A stretch of DNA of 64,000 nucleotides from Chryseobacterium nakagawai. GTDB lineage: Bacteria; Bacteroidota; Bacteroidia; Flavobacteriales; Weeksellaceae. The notes beneath the pieces were generated by a model. The model made no database searches. It was not told where the DNA came from and was given only the letters and a program-made list of their open reading frames with translations. The stretch spans positions 1,108,501-1,172,500 of the forward strand of contig NZ_LR134386.1 in assembly GCF_900637665.1 (NCBI RefSeq), written 5' to 3'. How positions within the stretch are numbered: the stretch's first letter is position 1; the number at the start of each line of letters is the position of its first letter. Of this stretch, positions 1-8,631 are shown one piece after another. A program made the translations under genes and the position numbers.

Positions 1-282
1 CTCGATCCTCAAATTGAGAATTTTTTCAATTATTACGCAGTGAAAAACGTAAAACATATTGCGGAAGTAATGAATAAGTCCAGCTTTCAGTTTAATACCA
101 GGATTGTGAAATATATTTTAGGCTTAGATTCAAGTAATTTTGATTATCTTACGTCTAAAGTAAAAAAGGAGCAAATGGATCTCTTGGTGGAACTTGCCAT
201 CAGTAACAATTATCATTTAATAAAAGAATATAAAAATAACATCAATACTTTAACACAAACGGAATTATATTATGGCTATTAA
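1..282 (+). CDS. C-terminal part of an unrecognised protein, 5' end outside window
   Basis: The reading frame is open from the first base, so the gene begins upstream of the window; the GTG at 40 is probably internal. About 93 residues are visible, rich in Lys, Asn, Ile and Leu and probably helical, with no motif I recognise. Its last 11 bases overlap the start of the TerD gene, which suggests translational coupling and membership of the same operon. Its job may relate to the ter stress system, but that is inference from position only. Confidence 0.6.
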   Translation, partial: LDPQIENFFNYYAVKNVKHIAEVMNKSSFQFNTRIVKYILGLDSSNFDYLTSKVKKEQMDLLVELAISNNYHLIKEYKNNINTLTQTELYYGY

Positions 283-829
283 CTTACAAAAAGGACAAAG
301 AGAAAATATTAACGCCCCTAAATTCACTGTAGGTTTAGGATGGGATCTCAATAATACTTCTACAGGAACAGCATTTGACCTTGACGCTTCTTTATTTTTG
401 CTGGGAGATGATAAAAAACTAGTTTCAGATAATCACTTTATTTTCTATAACAACCTGGAATCTCCGGATAAAGCTGTAGTCCACACTGGAGATAACCTTA
501 CAGGAGAAGGTGCTGGTGATGATGAACAGATCAAGATTGATCTTACGAAAATTGATAATGCAGTAAAGGAAATTACGGTTGTAGTAACCATCCACGATGC
601 AGATTCAAGAAGACAAAACTTTGGGCAGGTAAGAAATTCTTTCATCAGAATTTTCAATACAGATACGAATGAAGAAATCTTAAAATATGAATTGGACGAA
701 GATTTCTCAATCGAAACAGCAGTAGAGTTCGGAAGAATCTATAACAGAAACGGAGAATGGAAATTTGAGGCAGTAGGAGCAGGACAGAGAGACGGCCTTG
801 AAAAATTTGTATCAATTTATCAGAAGTAA
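272..829 (+). CDS. terD: TerD family tellurite/stress resistance protein
   Basis: A 185-residue cytoplasmic protein of the TerD (calcium-binding stress protein) family. It opens with the family start MAINLQKGQ, has the acidic FDLDAS segment near residue 36, and has the HTGDNLTG...GDDE segment near residues 71-85, which in family members forms acidic calcium sites. It ends with the RNGEWKF segment typical of TerD/TerE. TerD proteins are known to accompany TelA and TerC in tellurite, phage and oxidative-stress resistance loci; the biochemical role is unsettled. It overlaps the upstream gene by 11 bases and is followed after 2 bases by telA, so it sits in one operon. Confidence 0.93.
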   Translation: MAINLQKGQRENINAPKFTVGLGWDLNNTSTGTAFDLDASLFLLGDDKKLVSDNHFIFYNNLESPDKAVVHTGDNLTGEGAGDDEQIKIDLTKIDNAVKEITVVVTIHDADSRRQNFGQVRNSFIRIFNTDTNEEILKYELDEDFSIETAVEFGRIYNRNGEWKFEAVGAGQRDGLEKFVSIYQK

Positions 830-831
830 TT

Positions 832-2007
832 ATGGACAATCAAGAAAATCAACCGATAGATCCACTAGGATCAATTGAACCTCTTAGAACATTTGAACCT
901 ACTCCAATGGTTCCTCCAACACCGGCTCAGCCTGTTCAAAATGCAGCGCCAGCAGTATTGGTAGACAGAGAAGGAAATGTAAATTTGACTCAGTTACAGT
1001 CAGAAGAACGCCAGAAATATGAAGTTTTAGCGAACTCTATTGATGAAGCTAATCCGGGATCTATTGTAAATTTCGGAGCTGAACTTCAGAAAACATTAAC
1101 CAATCAGAGTGATAGTTTCTTAGGGAATGTAAGAAGATCTAACTCAGGAGAAGTTGGTGGATTGATCAATGACCTTTTGGTAGAGCTGAACTATGTAGAT
1201 GTAGAGGAACTGAACGGAAATAAAGTAAAAAGTTTCCTGAGCAAATTGCCATTCATGAAGAAGGTAATCACTCAGGTAGAAAATTTGTTTACAAAATATG
1301 ACAAGATCATCAATAATATTGAGCAGATCTCTTATAAAGTAAATGCAGGAATCATCACTTCTACAAAGGATAATGCAGTGCTTCAGACTATTTTTGAAAG
1401 CAATGTAAACTCTATCAAGCAAATTGAGGACCTTGTGATTGCAGGAAATATCAGAATGGAAAGAGCTGCTGTAGAATTAGCTCAGATGGAGGCAAGCCCT
1501 GAGAGTTTCCAGGATTATCAGATTGCCGATAAGAGAGACTTTATTGCAAGATTAGACCGCAGAATGGCTGATCTTAAGGTGGTACGTGTAATTATGATGC
1601 AGTCACTTCCACAGATCAGACTGGTTCAGAATAACAACGTTTCTATTGCAGAAAAAGCGCAGACTATTCTTACCACTACACTTCCTGTATGGAAAAACCA
1701 GCTTTCACTTGCCGTTGCGATGTACAGACAGCAGCAGAATATTGAAATCCAGCAGAAAGTATCTTCTACTACAGAAGAGATTTTAAGAAAGAATGCAGAG
1801 CGTCTTGGTCAGAACTCAATTAACGTGGCAAGAGCCAATGAACAAACTATTGTCTCTGTAGAAACATTGAAAGAAACAACTTCAATGCTGATCAACACAT
1901 TAAATGAAGTGAAACAGATTCAGAAACAGGGAGCTGATAACAGAAGAAAGCTGGATCAGGATCTTCAGACATTAGAGCACGAATTAAAAGCGAATGTCAG
2001 AGGTTAA
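832..2007 (+). CDS. telA: Toxic anion resistance protein, TelA family
   Basis: A 391-residue soluble protein of the TelA/KlaA family. It has a Pro-rich N-terminal tail (to about residue 50), then a long, mostly helical, coiled-coil-rich body, with the late VWKNQLSLAVAMYRQQ stretch (around residues 285-300) characteristic of the family. There is no signal peptide or membrane segment. TelA proteins are linked to resistance to tellurite and other toxic anions; the mechanism is unknown. It begins 2 bases after terD and is followed closely by the next gene. Confidence 0.92.
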   Translation: MDNQENQPIDPLGSIEPLRTFEPTPMVPPTPAQPVQNAAPAVLVDREGNVNLTQLQSEERQKYEVLANSIDEANPGSIVNFGAELQKTLTNQSDSFLGNVRRSNSGEVGGLINDLLVELNYVDVEELNGNKVKSFLSKLPFMKKVITQVENLFTKYDKIINNIEQISYKVNAGIITSTKDNAVLQTIFESNVNSIKQIEDLVIAGNIRMERAAVELAQMEASPESFQDYQIADKRDFIARLDRRMADLKVVRVIMMQSLPQIRLVQNNNVSIAEKAQTILTTTLPVWKNQLSLAVAMYRQQQNIEIQQKVSSTTEEILRKNAERLGQNSINVARANEQTIVSVETLKETTSMLINTLNEVKQIQKQGADNRRKLDQDLQTLEHELKANVRG

Positions 2008-2023
2008 TTTATAGGGTACTACG

Positions 2024-2971
2024 GTGGGGGAAGATGCAGCAACCATATTGTCACAGAGCAAAAGAAGGTTAACAAGACTTAAACTTCTGGCTAATTTTTT
2101 TGAACATATTGATATAATATCCATTTACATCAAAACCGATATTATCCACAATCTGTTCCAGGAAAATACGGCCCTTGATTACAATAAACTTGAGCTTTTC
2201 CACTTACAGTATACCGACAGTCTCATTGAGCTTTTGACCAAAATAAAAAGACAGAAGGAAAATGATATGCTGGCGGTCCTTAATGAAATTGACATCAACA
2301 AAAAATATATTTCAGGTTTTGAAGAAAGACAGGCAGATAGTTTTCAGACCGATAGGAAAATGTACAGTGGTATATTTTCACAACATATGAAAGCTCTGTA
2401 TAAAGACCTTACGGAAGATATCTTTACAGCCAATTGGGAAAATGTTCTCTACTTTCATAAAAAATATGCAAAGGAATTTTACAGGTTAGAGGCAGATGAA
2501 TCTCTGCTGAAAGCCGAATCTTTTCCCGCCTATCAGTATAAAGATTATTCTATTGAAAGAAAACTGTTGGGAAGGTTGAACATACAAGGATTTAAAGTCC
2601 GTTTTGTCTGTGGCTATGTGATCGGAACTCATGAATATGAACTTTTCAAGATCTTTCAGTCTGATGATTATTTTATTTTCAGTGTAGATGATAAAAAGCT
2701 TTATCTTTTCGATAAGGATTTGGATAAGCTTGACACTTCTGAAAACCAGTCTAATCAGAGTACCATTATAGATCAGCTTAAGAATAAAAACGAACAGCTG
2801 GAAAATACAATGAATGAAAGAAAACGCAATTTACCTCCAGAGGTAGAAGGAGTCTTGAAAGATTATATCAAAAATTTAGAAAATATAGACATTATGAGCA
2901 AGATATTTGATTTCGATGAAGAAACAAATATTCTGCGGGCGATGCTTAATCTAAACCTGAATAATCAATAA
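2024..2971 (+). CDS. Unrecognised cytoplasmic protein inside the ter operon
   Basis: A 315-residue protein I do not recognise. It is rich in charged residues and mostly helical by eye, with a likely coiled coil near residues 245-270 (asparagine, glutamine and lysine rich). It has no signal peptide or membrane segment. The frame is closed by a TAG at 2012, so the start is the GTG at 2024 or the TTG at 2048; no in-frame ATG exists near the 5' end. It lies 16 bases after telA and 74 bases before a second TerD gene, so its product probably works with the TerD/TelA proteins. Confidence 0.8.
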   Translation: MGEDAATILSQSKRRLTRLKLLANFFEHIDIISIYIKTDIIHNLFQENTALDYNKLELFHLQYTDSLIELLTKIKRQKENDMLAVLNEIDINKKYISGFEERQADSFQTDRKMYSGIFSQHMKALYKDLTEDIFTANWENVLYFHKKYAKEFYRLEADESLLKAESFPAYQYKDYSIERKLLGRLNIQGFKVRFVCGYVIGTHEYELFKIFQSDDYFIFSVDDKKLYLFDKDLDKLDTSENQSNQSTIIDQLKNKNEQLENTMNERKRNLPPEVEGVLKDYIKNLENIDIMSKIFDFDEETNILRAMLNLNLNNQ

Positions 2972-3045
2972 TACGAAATTTGAAACAAGCGGTTAAGCGT
3001 ATTGGCTTTTCGCAAAAAATGTAAATAACAACTAAACATAAAAAG

Positions 3046-3654
3046 ATGGCTATCAACTTACAAAAAGGTCAGAGAATCAACCTTAAAAAAGAAAACGGAG
3101 CTGAACTTTCCCAGGCTTGTGTAGGAATCAACTGGGGAGCAATTGAAAAAAAAGGATTTTTCGGAACTAAAAAAGAGGCAGTAGACTTAGACGGAAGCTG
3201 TATTTTATATGATTCCAATAAAAATGTAACGGAAGTGATCTATTTCGGAAACCTGAAATCTAAAAATGGATCTGTAAGACACAGTGGAGACGACCTTACT
3301 GGTGACGTAGATGGAGACGATGGTTTAGATAACGAAGTAATTACTGTTGATTTCAGTAACCTTGATTCTAATGTAGATCACGTAGCAATGGTATTAAACA
3401 GCTACAGAGGCCAGGATTTTGGAACTATTCCTTTTGCTTCTATCCGTATTTATGAAGGAACTCCAACGAACGTAAAGGAGGTTTTTGCTAAATATGATAT
3501 TGCGAATGATGCTTCTTTCAAAGGACATGTTGCTATGGTAATGGGTGTTTTCTACAGAAGAAATGGAGAGTGGAAATTCAATGCGATTGGAGATCCTACA
3601 GCAGATAGAAAACTGGAGCAGACGATCCAAACCGTACAGATGAATTATTTATAA
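3046..3654 (+). CDS. Second TerD family protein, longer variant
   Basis: A 202-residue TerD paralogue that also begins MAINLQKGQR. It has an acidic VDLDGS segment near residues 46-51 and an HSGDDLTGDVDGDDG stretch near residues 83-97, more acid-rich than in the upstream copy, and ends with the shared RNGEWKF segment near residue 171. The first 50 residues carry a short Lys/Gly-rich insertion absent from the copy at 272. Two divergent TerD copies in one cluster are common in Bacteroidota ter loci. The 74-base gap upstream has no clear TAnnTTTG element, so it is probably read from the main operon promoter. Confidence 0.9.
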   Translation: MAINLQKGQRINLKKENGAELSQACVGINWGAIEKKGFFGTKKEAVDLDGSCILYDSNKNVTEVIYFGNLKSKNGSVRHSGDDLTGDVDGDDGLDNEVITVDFSNLDSNVDHVAMVLNSYRGQDFGTIPFASIRIYEGTPTNVKEVFAKYDIANDASFKGHVAMVMGVFYRRNGEWKFNAIGDPTADRKLEQTIQTVQMNYL

Positions 3655-3738
3655 TCGTTTATACATAAAAGTGAAATAAAATAGCAATATTTGTACTCTG
3701 TACATCTATTGCTTTTATCATATAATAACATAACTCAA

Positions 3739-4782
3739 GTGGAACATCAAAGTATTTTAGATCTGCACCCTGGCTTGGTGTGGGGATTTGCGGTAACAGT
3801 CGTTATCATGTTACTCCTGGATTTAGGAGTTTTCAACAAAAAAAGCCATGAAGTTTCTTCCAAAGAAGCTACCATCTGGTCTATTGTATGGATCTCACTG
3901 TCTATGATATTCTCGGGCGTTGTGTATTGGGTTTTCAATACAGACGGTACCCCTGAAAGTCATGCCCTGGCAGTAGAAAAGTTTACCCAGTATCAGGCGG
4001 CTTATTGGATTGAAAAAGCCCTTTCTGTAGATAACTTATTCGTATTTATCCTTGTTTTCGGATTCTTTAAAGTTCCGAAATTCCTTCACCATAAAGTGCT
4101 TTTCTGGGGAATTATCGGAGCATTGATCTTCAGAGCGATATTTATCTTTGCGGGAGTTGGCCTGATTAACCTTACATATCTTCCTGAAATGAACATTTTC
4201 GGAGAAGCAGTAAAAATTAATGTTGTAATGACCTTATTCGGTTTATTCCTTGTATATGCGGGAATCAAATCATGGGGTGACGGAGGAGATGATGATGATG
4301 AAGACTATAGTAATACAGCAGGAGCAAGACTAATCAAAAGCTTTTGGAAAGTTTCTGATAATTATGATGGGGATAAGTTCTTCACGATTCAGAATGGGAT
4401 TAAAATGGCTACACCACTATTAGTGGTTGTAGGTGTAATTGAATTTACGGACGTTCTTTTCGCAGTAGATTCCATTCCGGCGATCTTTGCCATTTCAAAT
4501 GACCCGTTTATCCTGTACACATCAAATATCTTTGCTATTTTAGGTCTTAGATCATTATATTTCCTATTGGCCAACTTTATCCACATGTTCAGCAAGCTTC
4601 CGTACGGATTGGCAATTATCCTTTCATTCATCGGAGTTAAGATGCTTATTGCACCATGGATTCATATCCCTTCCCCAATTTCATTAGGAATTGTAGGTGG
4701 AGTATTGGTGATTTCTGTTCTTCTATCTGTTATCTTCCCTGAAAAAGAGGAGGATAAAAAAGAAGAATTAGAAAAAAAATAA
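3739..4782 (+). CDS. terC: TerC family integral membrane protein
   Basis: A membrane protein of the TerC/Alx family with about seven to nine hydrophobic helices. Family hallmarks are YWIEKALSVDNLFVF and EFTDVLFAVDSIPAIF, each carrying conserved acidic residues within the membrane, and NIFAILGLRSLYFL. TerC proteins are linked to metal ion (manganese) homeostasis and tellurite resistance. An acidic loop (GGDDDDED, about residues 185-192) and a Lys/Glu-rich tail face the cytoplasm or periplasm. I chose the GTG at 3739 (MEHQSIL...) rather than a TTG at 3691, because the extra residues look unlike the family N-terminus. A strong terminator follows. Confidence 0.9.
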   Translation: MEHQSILDLHPGLVWGFAVTVVIMLLLDLGVFNKKSHEVSSKEATIWSIVWISLSMIFSGVVYWVFNTDGTPESHALAVEKFTQYQAAYWIEKALSVDNLFVFILVFGFFKVPKFLHHKVLFWGIIGALIFRAIFIFAGVGLINLTYLPEMNIFGEAVKINVVMTLFGLFLVYAGIKSWGDGGDDDDEDYSNTAGARLIKSFWKVSDNYDGDKFFTIQNGIKMATPLLVVVGVIEFTDVLFAVDSIPAIFAISNDPFILYTSNIFAILGLRSLYFLLANFIHMFSKLPYGLAIILSFIGVKMLIAPWIHIPSPISLGIVGGVLVISVLLSVIFPEKEEDKKEELEKK

Positions 4783-4805
4783 CATACAAAAAAATATAAA
4801 AAAAA

Positions 4806-4836
4806 CCTCTGGAATTAAATTCCAGAGGTTTTTTTT
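4806..4836 (+). terminator. Rho-independent terminator of the ter operon
   Basis: A perfect 9-bp stem CCTCTGGAA/TTCCAGAGG with a 5-base loop is followed by eight T. It lies 24 bases after the terC stop and closes the ter cluster. Confidence 0.93.
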
Positions 4837-4946
4837 ATTGGAAAATACAAGATGTAAAGAAATTCTTGCGCCTTAAAGCATAATGTAAGCAGATAACTTT
4901 GTGTCTTTCGTGTTTCAACATTCTTTCTTTTTTTTAAAAATAAAAT

Positions 4947-4960
4947 AGACAGATCTGTCT
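4947..4960. promoter_or_regulatory. Palindromic operator candidate for the TetR regulator
   Basis: AGACAGATCTGTCT is a perfect 14-bp palindrome, with a further half-site GTCTGT directly after it. It lies 45 bases before the TetR start and just upstream of the -7 element at 4979, a position suited to autorepression. TetR-family operators of the AGACxG...CxGTCT type are common. Assignment to this regulator is by position. Confidence 0.75.
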
Positions 4961-4978
4961 GTCTGTTGTTTTTTTTCA

Positions 4979-4986
4979 TACATTTG
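4979..4986 (+). promoter_or_regulatory. -7 promoter element of the TetR/SnoaL operon
   Basis: TACATTTG matches the Bacteroidota -7 consensus TAnnTTTG, 19 bases before the start codon at 5006. The expected -33 position falls inside the palindrome at 4947-4960, so a bound repressor would block it. Confidence 0.7.
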
Positions 4987-5005
4987 TTCTATAAAAGAAA
5001 GCAAT

Positions 5006-5533
5006 ATGAAATCTCCAAGGGAAAGAATTATCGCAACCACTTTCAATTTGTTTGCAAAGCAAGGATATAATTCAACAGGAATCAATCAGATTATTTCAGA
5101 ATCTGAGGTGGCTAAAGCAAGCTTTTACCTTCATTTTAAATCAAAGGAAGACTTATGTGTAGAATTCCTCAATGTAAGACACGAATATTGGTTCCATGAG
5201 CTTCATACTTTTTCTGCCCAGTCAGAAGATCTTTATTCAAAGATTATGAATGCTTTTGATTTTCTGATCTATATGAACAAAAAAGAAAATTTCAGAGGTT
5301 GCAGCTTTCTGAACATTTTATCAGAAATCCCCACAGATAATATTAAAATTCTAAACGTGATCCAGTCCCATAAAGCTGATCTTAGAAATTACTTTCTGGA
5401 ATTATTGAAAGACGATGATCTTTCTGATCATATTTATATGCTTTTTGAAAGCAGCATTATAGAAAGCCAGCTTTATAAATCGAATGAGCTGATAGAGAAA
5501 TCAAAAAAAATAGTCACCCAATTAATCCCTTAA
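5006..5533 (+). CDS. TetR/AcrR family transcriptional regulator
   Basis: A 175-residue one-component repressor. Residues 1-50 hold the TetR DNA-binding domain: RERIIATTFNLFAKQGY, then the helix-turn-helix with GINQIISESEVAKASFYLHFKSKEDL. The remaining about 120 residues form the helical ligand and dimer domain, whose ligand cannot be read from the sequence. A palindromic operator and a -7 element lie directly upstream, so autoregulation is likely. The stop is 3 bases before the SnoaL-like gene, so the two are co-transcribed and that gene is the obvious regulatory target. Confidence 0.92.
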   Translation: MKSPRERIIATTFNLFAKQGYNSTGINQIISESEVAKASFYLHFKSKEDLCVEFLNVRHEYWFHELHTFSAQSEDLYSKIMNAFDFLIYMNKKENFRGCSFLNILSEIPTDNIKILNVIQSHKADLRNYFLELLKDDDLSDHIYMLFESSIIESQLYKSNELIEKSKKIVTQLIP

Positions 5534-5536
5534 ACA

Positions 5537-5950
5537 ATGGAACAAAAACATCCGCTTCCGCCTTTCACTCTTGAAACGGCAAAGCAAAAAATTCAAATGG
5601 CAGAAGATGCCTGGAACAGTCAGGATCCTGAAAAAGTTTCCAAAGCTTATACAATAGACAGCGAATGGAGAAACAGAGATACATTTGTCAATGGAAGAGA
5701 AGAGATTATTGTATTTCTTCAGAAGAAATGGGAAAAAGAACTCAATTATAAACTTAAGAAAGAATATTGGGCACACACTGAAAACCGTATTGCGGTTCGT
5801 TTTGAATATGAATATCAGACTAAGGAAGGAAATTGGTTTAGAGCTTATGGAAATGAGAACTGGGAGTTTGATGAGAATGGCTTGATGGCTAAAAGATATG
5901 CCAGCATCAATGATCTTGCTATAAAAGAAGAGGAACGTAAATTTAGATAA
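5537..5950 (+). CDS. NTF2/SnoaL-like protein, DUF1348 type
   Basis: A 137-residue protein of the NTF2-like alpha+beta cone fold, DUF1348 type. Recognisable points are the helix with [13 protein letters not shown] (about residues 24-36), [17 protein letters not shown] (about 44-60), and [24 protein letters not shown] (about 83-106). Family members are small single-domain proteins of unproven function; some SnoaL-like relatives are isomerases or hydrolases. It lies in an operon with the TetR regulator upstream, a pairing often seen for stress- or xenobiotic-responsive genes. Confidence 0.85.
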   Translation: MEQKHPLPPFTLETAKQKIQMAEDAWNSQDPEKVSKAYTIDSEWRNRDTFVNGREEIIVFLQKKWEKELNYKLKKEYWAHTENRIAVRFEYEYQTKEGNWFRAYGNENWEFDENGLMAKRYASINDLAIKEEERKFR

Positions 5951-6165
5951 AGGAATAAAACCGAGAGTAGAGATTCAAAGGTTTTCCTTGCCACGAATGC
6001 ACAAATTATAAGTGTATCCGTGGCATTTTTAATTTAATAGGAGTAATACAACTATAAATAATAGCCGTAGAATTACTACACTTTTAGATATTTATGAAAA
6101 AAAACATCTTCTAATAAAATAATATTTCTAAATTTAGAGAGTTATTGATTTAAAAAACACACTTT

Positions 6166-6246
6166 ATGAAAAAACACATCTTAAATTCAGAGCCGTTCAG
6201 GCTCCTCATTGCTTATGATACTATAGAAAGAAACAATAACCTCTAA
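6166..6246 (+). CDS. Possible 26-residue peptide upstream of the toxin gene
   Basis: A short frame MKKHILNSEP... ending at a TAA, 10 bases before the metzincin gene. Codon use is plausible and it begins with the AT-rich leader typical here, but there is no independent support. It could be a small protein, a leader peptide setting translation of the toxin gene, or chance. The rest of 5951-6256 holds no other feature I can support. Confidence 0.3.
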   Translation: MKKHILNSEPFRLLIAYDTIERNNNL

Positions 6247-6256
6247 TTTCTATACC

Positions 6257-7747
6257 ATGAGCAGAACGAGAATTGTAAAAGGGAGCTATACCAAGATTTC
6301 TCAGGAAGGACACAGCATGTATTCCAATGAAAACATTATCACTACTGCAGGGAATTCAATTACAGAAATAGGAGTAAAAGGAGGGGTTAGTTACGGAATA
6401 CCCAAATATGCACCAGCTATAGATTTAACTGCAAAATGTTTTGTACAGTTCAGGCCAAAAAACAATTGGAAAGGTGAGGATTACGGATTTGATTGGATGA
6501 GGCTTGGGGAAACTACTAATTTTGGGGATAAACATTATAAAGACTTGGCAGCCGACCAGTATAAGAAAAAGAAGAATAAAAAAGAAAAAGCTTTGACAAT
6601 ATTGGAAACTGATATTAATGAATATGAGGGGGATTTTAAAGTATCTTCCTCTATGTTTGCCAGGCTCAGGAATGAATATGGGGTATACAGCATCCCTTGG
6701 AGGAAAAAAGCAGATGGCAATGCTGAGGATTATTTCTGCTCATGGCTTTCATTGTATCCCACCCGTATCAAGGATGAATCTGGGAATCTTAAAGCTTCTG
6801 GTTTTAACAATACGAAAGCTTTGTTAAGTCTTATTGTGGAAGTGGACCAAGAGCCACAGACCTTAAGATTTAAGGAGAATCCCCATTTTAAAATATATCC
6901 AATGGAAATCGCTACAAAATCTATAGGAAAGCATGATCTGAAGGACTATGTAAACATAGAATGTCTGAAGGAATTCAACACTGACCAGAGTATAGAAGTG
7001 TATGCTGTATCTAAGAATGAAGAAGGAAAAGAAGTAAAACAGCTGGCTGGAAAATTAAAAGTCTGGGCAAATGATGCTTCGAAGAGGAAGAAAGCTAAAG
7101 TTTTATTAGTTGATGTTGATACTAATATTAATGGAAAACTGTCTGGAAGTTCTTCAGGTCAAAAACAATTATTTGAAAAATATCTTCGACATGCATTAAT
7201 TGAAACGGAAGTACAAACTTATTCGTTAGATTTATCCTCTGATTCAAATTTGCAACACGGAGGAAAATATGTAGATAAAAACAGAATATTGGCCTATTAT
7301 GATGATGAAAATCAGATTCCTCTCATTCATGCTGATGGATATTTAAATCTGGTTCTCTATCTTAACGGAAAGTTAAAAGAAGATCTTAAAAGCAAAAAAG
7401 AAAATGAGTATAAATACAGTAAGTATTTTGTGGCTTTCTATCTGGGAGAAAGTGGTGGTTGTAAAGATAAGTCAAACATATATAAAGGTCTGAATGGGTA
7501 TGCCCATGATGATTTTGTCATTCTTTTTCCAAGAAAAAGCGATGAAACTGCAGCCCATGAATTTTTGCATACTAAAGGCGTCCCGCACAGTTTTACCAAT
7601 AATGTAGCAGATCCCAATGCAGAATATACCTATATATACGGTGAAACAGAAAATATCATGGATTATTCTCATATCAACAGCAATCCTAGATACAGCCTAT
7701 GGAAATGGCAGTGGGAAAAAACAAATTCTAAAATAAATAATTTATGA
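6257..7747 (+). CDS. Putative secreted effector with C-terminal metzincin protease domain
   Basis: A 496-residue protein with no classical signal peptide. The first ~50 residues (MSRTRIVKGSYTKI... with AGNSITEIGVKGGVSYGIPK) resemble an N-terminal module I recall from Bacteroidota proteins thought to be antibacterial effectors; that is recollection, not a search. Residues ~55-280 look beta-rich. The C-terminal domain carries a complete metzincin zinc motif HEFLHTKGVPH (HExxHxxGxxH: His434, Glu435, His438, His444) and a Met-turn candidate IMDYS (Met468), which strongly supports a zinc endopeptidase. The stop overlaps the next gene's ATG (ATGA), so toxin and lipoprotein are translationally coupled. 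Secretion route and target are unknown. Confidence 0.8.
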   Translation: MSRTRIVKGSYTKISQEGHSMYSNENIITTAGNSITEIGVKGGVSYGIPKYAPAIDLTAKCFVQFRPKNNWKGEDYGFDWMRLGETTNFGDKHYKDLAADQYKKKKNKKEKALTILETDINEYEGDFKVSSSMFARLRNEYGVYSIPWRKKADGNAEDYFCSWLSLYPTRIKDESGNLKASGFNNTKALLSLIVEVDQEPQTLRFKENPHFKIYPMEIATKSIGKHDLKDYVNIECLKEFNTDQSIEVYAVSKNEEGKEVKQLAGKLKVWANDASKRKKAKVLLVDVDTNINGKLSGSSSGQKQLFEKYLRHALIETEVQTYSLDLSSDSNLQHGGKYVDKNRILAYYDDENQIPLIHADGYLNLVLYLNGKLKEDLKSKKENEYKYSKYFVAFYLGESGGCKDKSNIYKGLNGYAHDDFVILFPRKSDETAAHEFLHTKGVPHSFTNNVADPNAEYTYIYGETENIMDYSHINSNPRYSLWKWQWEKTNSKINNL

Positions 7748-8367
7748 AAAAGTATATTTTTTTATTGATTTTAATGATGACTTCCTGTAAAGCACAAAAT
7801 AACGCACTTATGATTCCAGAAATAGACAATAAATTTGAAAGATTTGATACCATTAAATACAATAGCTTAAAAAAAAATATATCAAATACTGTTTTTATAA
7901 CTTTAAAAAATGGCACATATATAGAAATGGTCAAGGTGAAAGCAGGTGCAGCATACTATGAGACTCCATATGACTCATACTTTAAAATATTTAAGGATTA
8001 TTACCCATCCGGTAATATAAAATATAAAGGAATAGCTTTAAACGTTTGGGGTAATTTTAAAAAAGGTATCTGGTACGAGTTTGATGAAAATGGAAATTTG
8101 ATTAAAGAAATAGATCATGATAAACCATATAAATTTACATTTGAAAATATTCTGAAATTTTGTGAAACACATGGAATAAAAATAGATAAGGGCCCCATAT
8201 TACAAAGTACAGGCTGGCACAATGAGATTTCAAGAAAAATAGAGAATGATAAGCCGGTATGGGAAATTGAGCATTTAAAAAAATCAAATCTTGTCGAAAT
8301 CATCAAATTAGATGGTGTTACTGGAAAGGTTTTGGGAACGAGCACTTATAAGTATATCAACAATTAA
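7744..8367 (+). CDS. Putative immunity lipoprotein paired with the metzincin protein
   Basis: A 207-residue protein with a lipoprotein signal (MKKYIFLLILMMTSC, lipid Cys at residue 15). It contains a MORN-like stretch (YYPSGNIKYKG and GIWYEFDENGNLIKE, about residues 83-120) and a C-terminal segment with DGVTGKVLGTSTYK. It overlaps the preceding gene by 4 bases. A small, poorly conserved lipoprotein coupled to a protease toxin is what an immunity protein acting outside the cytoplasm would look like. That role is inference; the lipoprotein signal is plain. A terminator follows 170 bases downstream. Confidence 0.78.
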   Translation: MKKYIFLLILMMTSCKAQNNALMIPEIDNKFERFDTIKYNSLKKNISNTVFITLKNGTYIEMVKVKAGAAYYETPYDSYFKIFKDYYPSGNIKYKGIALNVWGNFKKGIWYEFDENGNLIKEIDHDKPYKFTFENILKFCETHGIKIDKGPILQSTGWHNEISRKIENDKPVWEIEHLKKSNLVEIIKLDGVTGKVLGTSTYKYINN

Positions 8368-8534
8368 AAATAGCTATTAGAATATTTTGTATGTTTTATA
8401 TGAATGAAGTTTTTCATCTTTATTGAAATTTATAGTTTATCTCAAAAAGGATGGATCATCAATTGAGAGTAGCAAAGCCCGAAAAGTAAAATGAAAGCAT
8501 CTAGATTTTAAAGCATCTAAGTAATAGAAATAAT

Positions 8535-8564
8535 AAAAAAAGACTGTAATAATAGTCTTTTTTT
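8535..8564 (+). terminator. Terminator after the toxin/lipoprotein pair
   Basis: The arms AAAAAAAGACT and AGTCTTTTTTT flank an 8-base loop, with a T-run in the 3' arm. The stem is AT-rich, so it can act in both directions and may also serve the minus-strand gene ending at 8632. Confidence 0.65.
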
Positions 8565-8631
8565 GTTGATGAACATGTTGATAGTTTAAATAGTGGTGCT
8601 AAAGAAAATACTTATATACATTTCTGAATAA

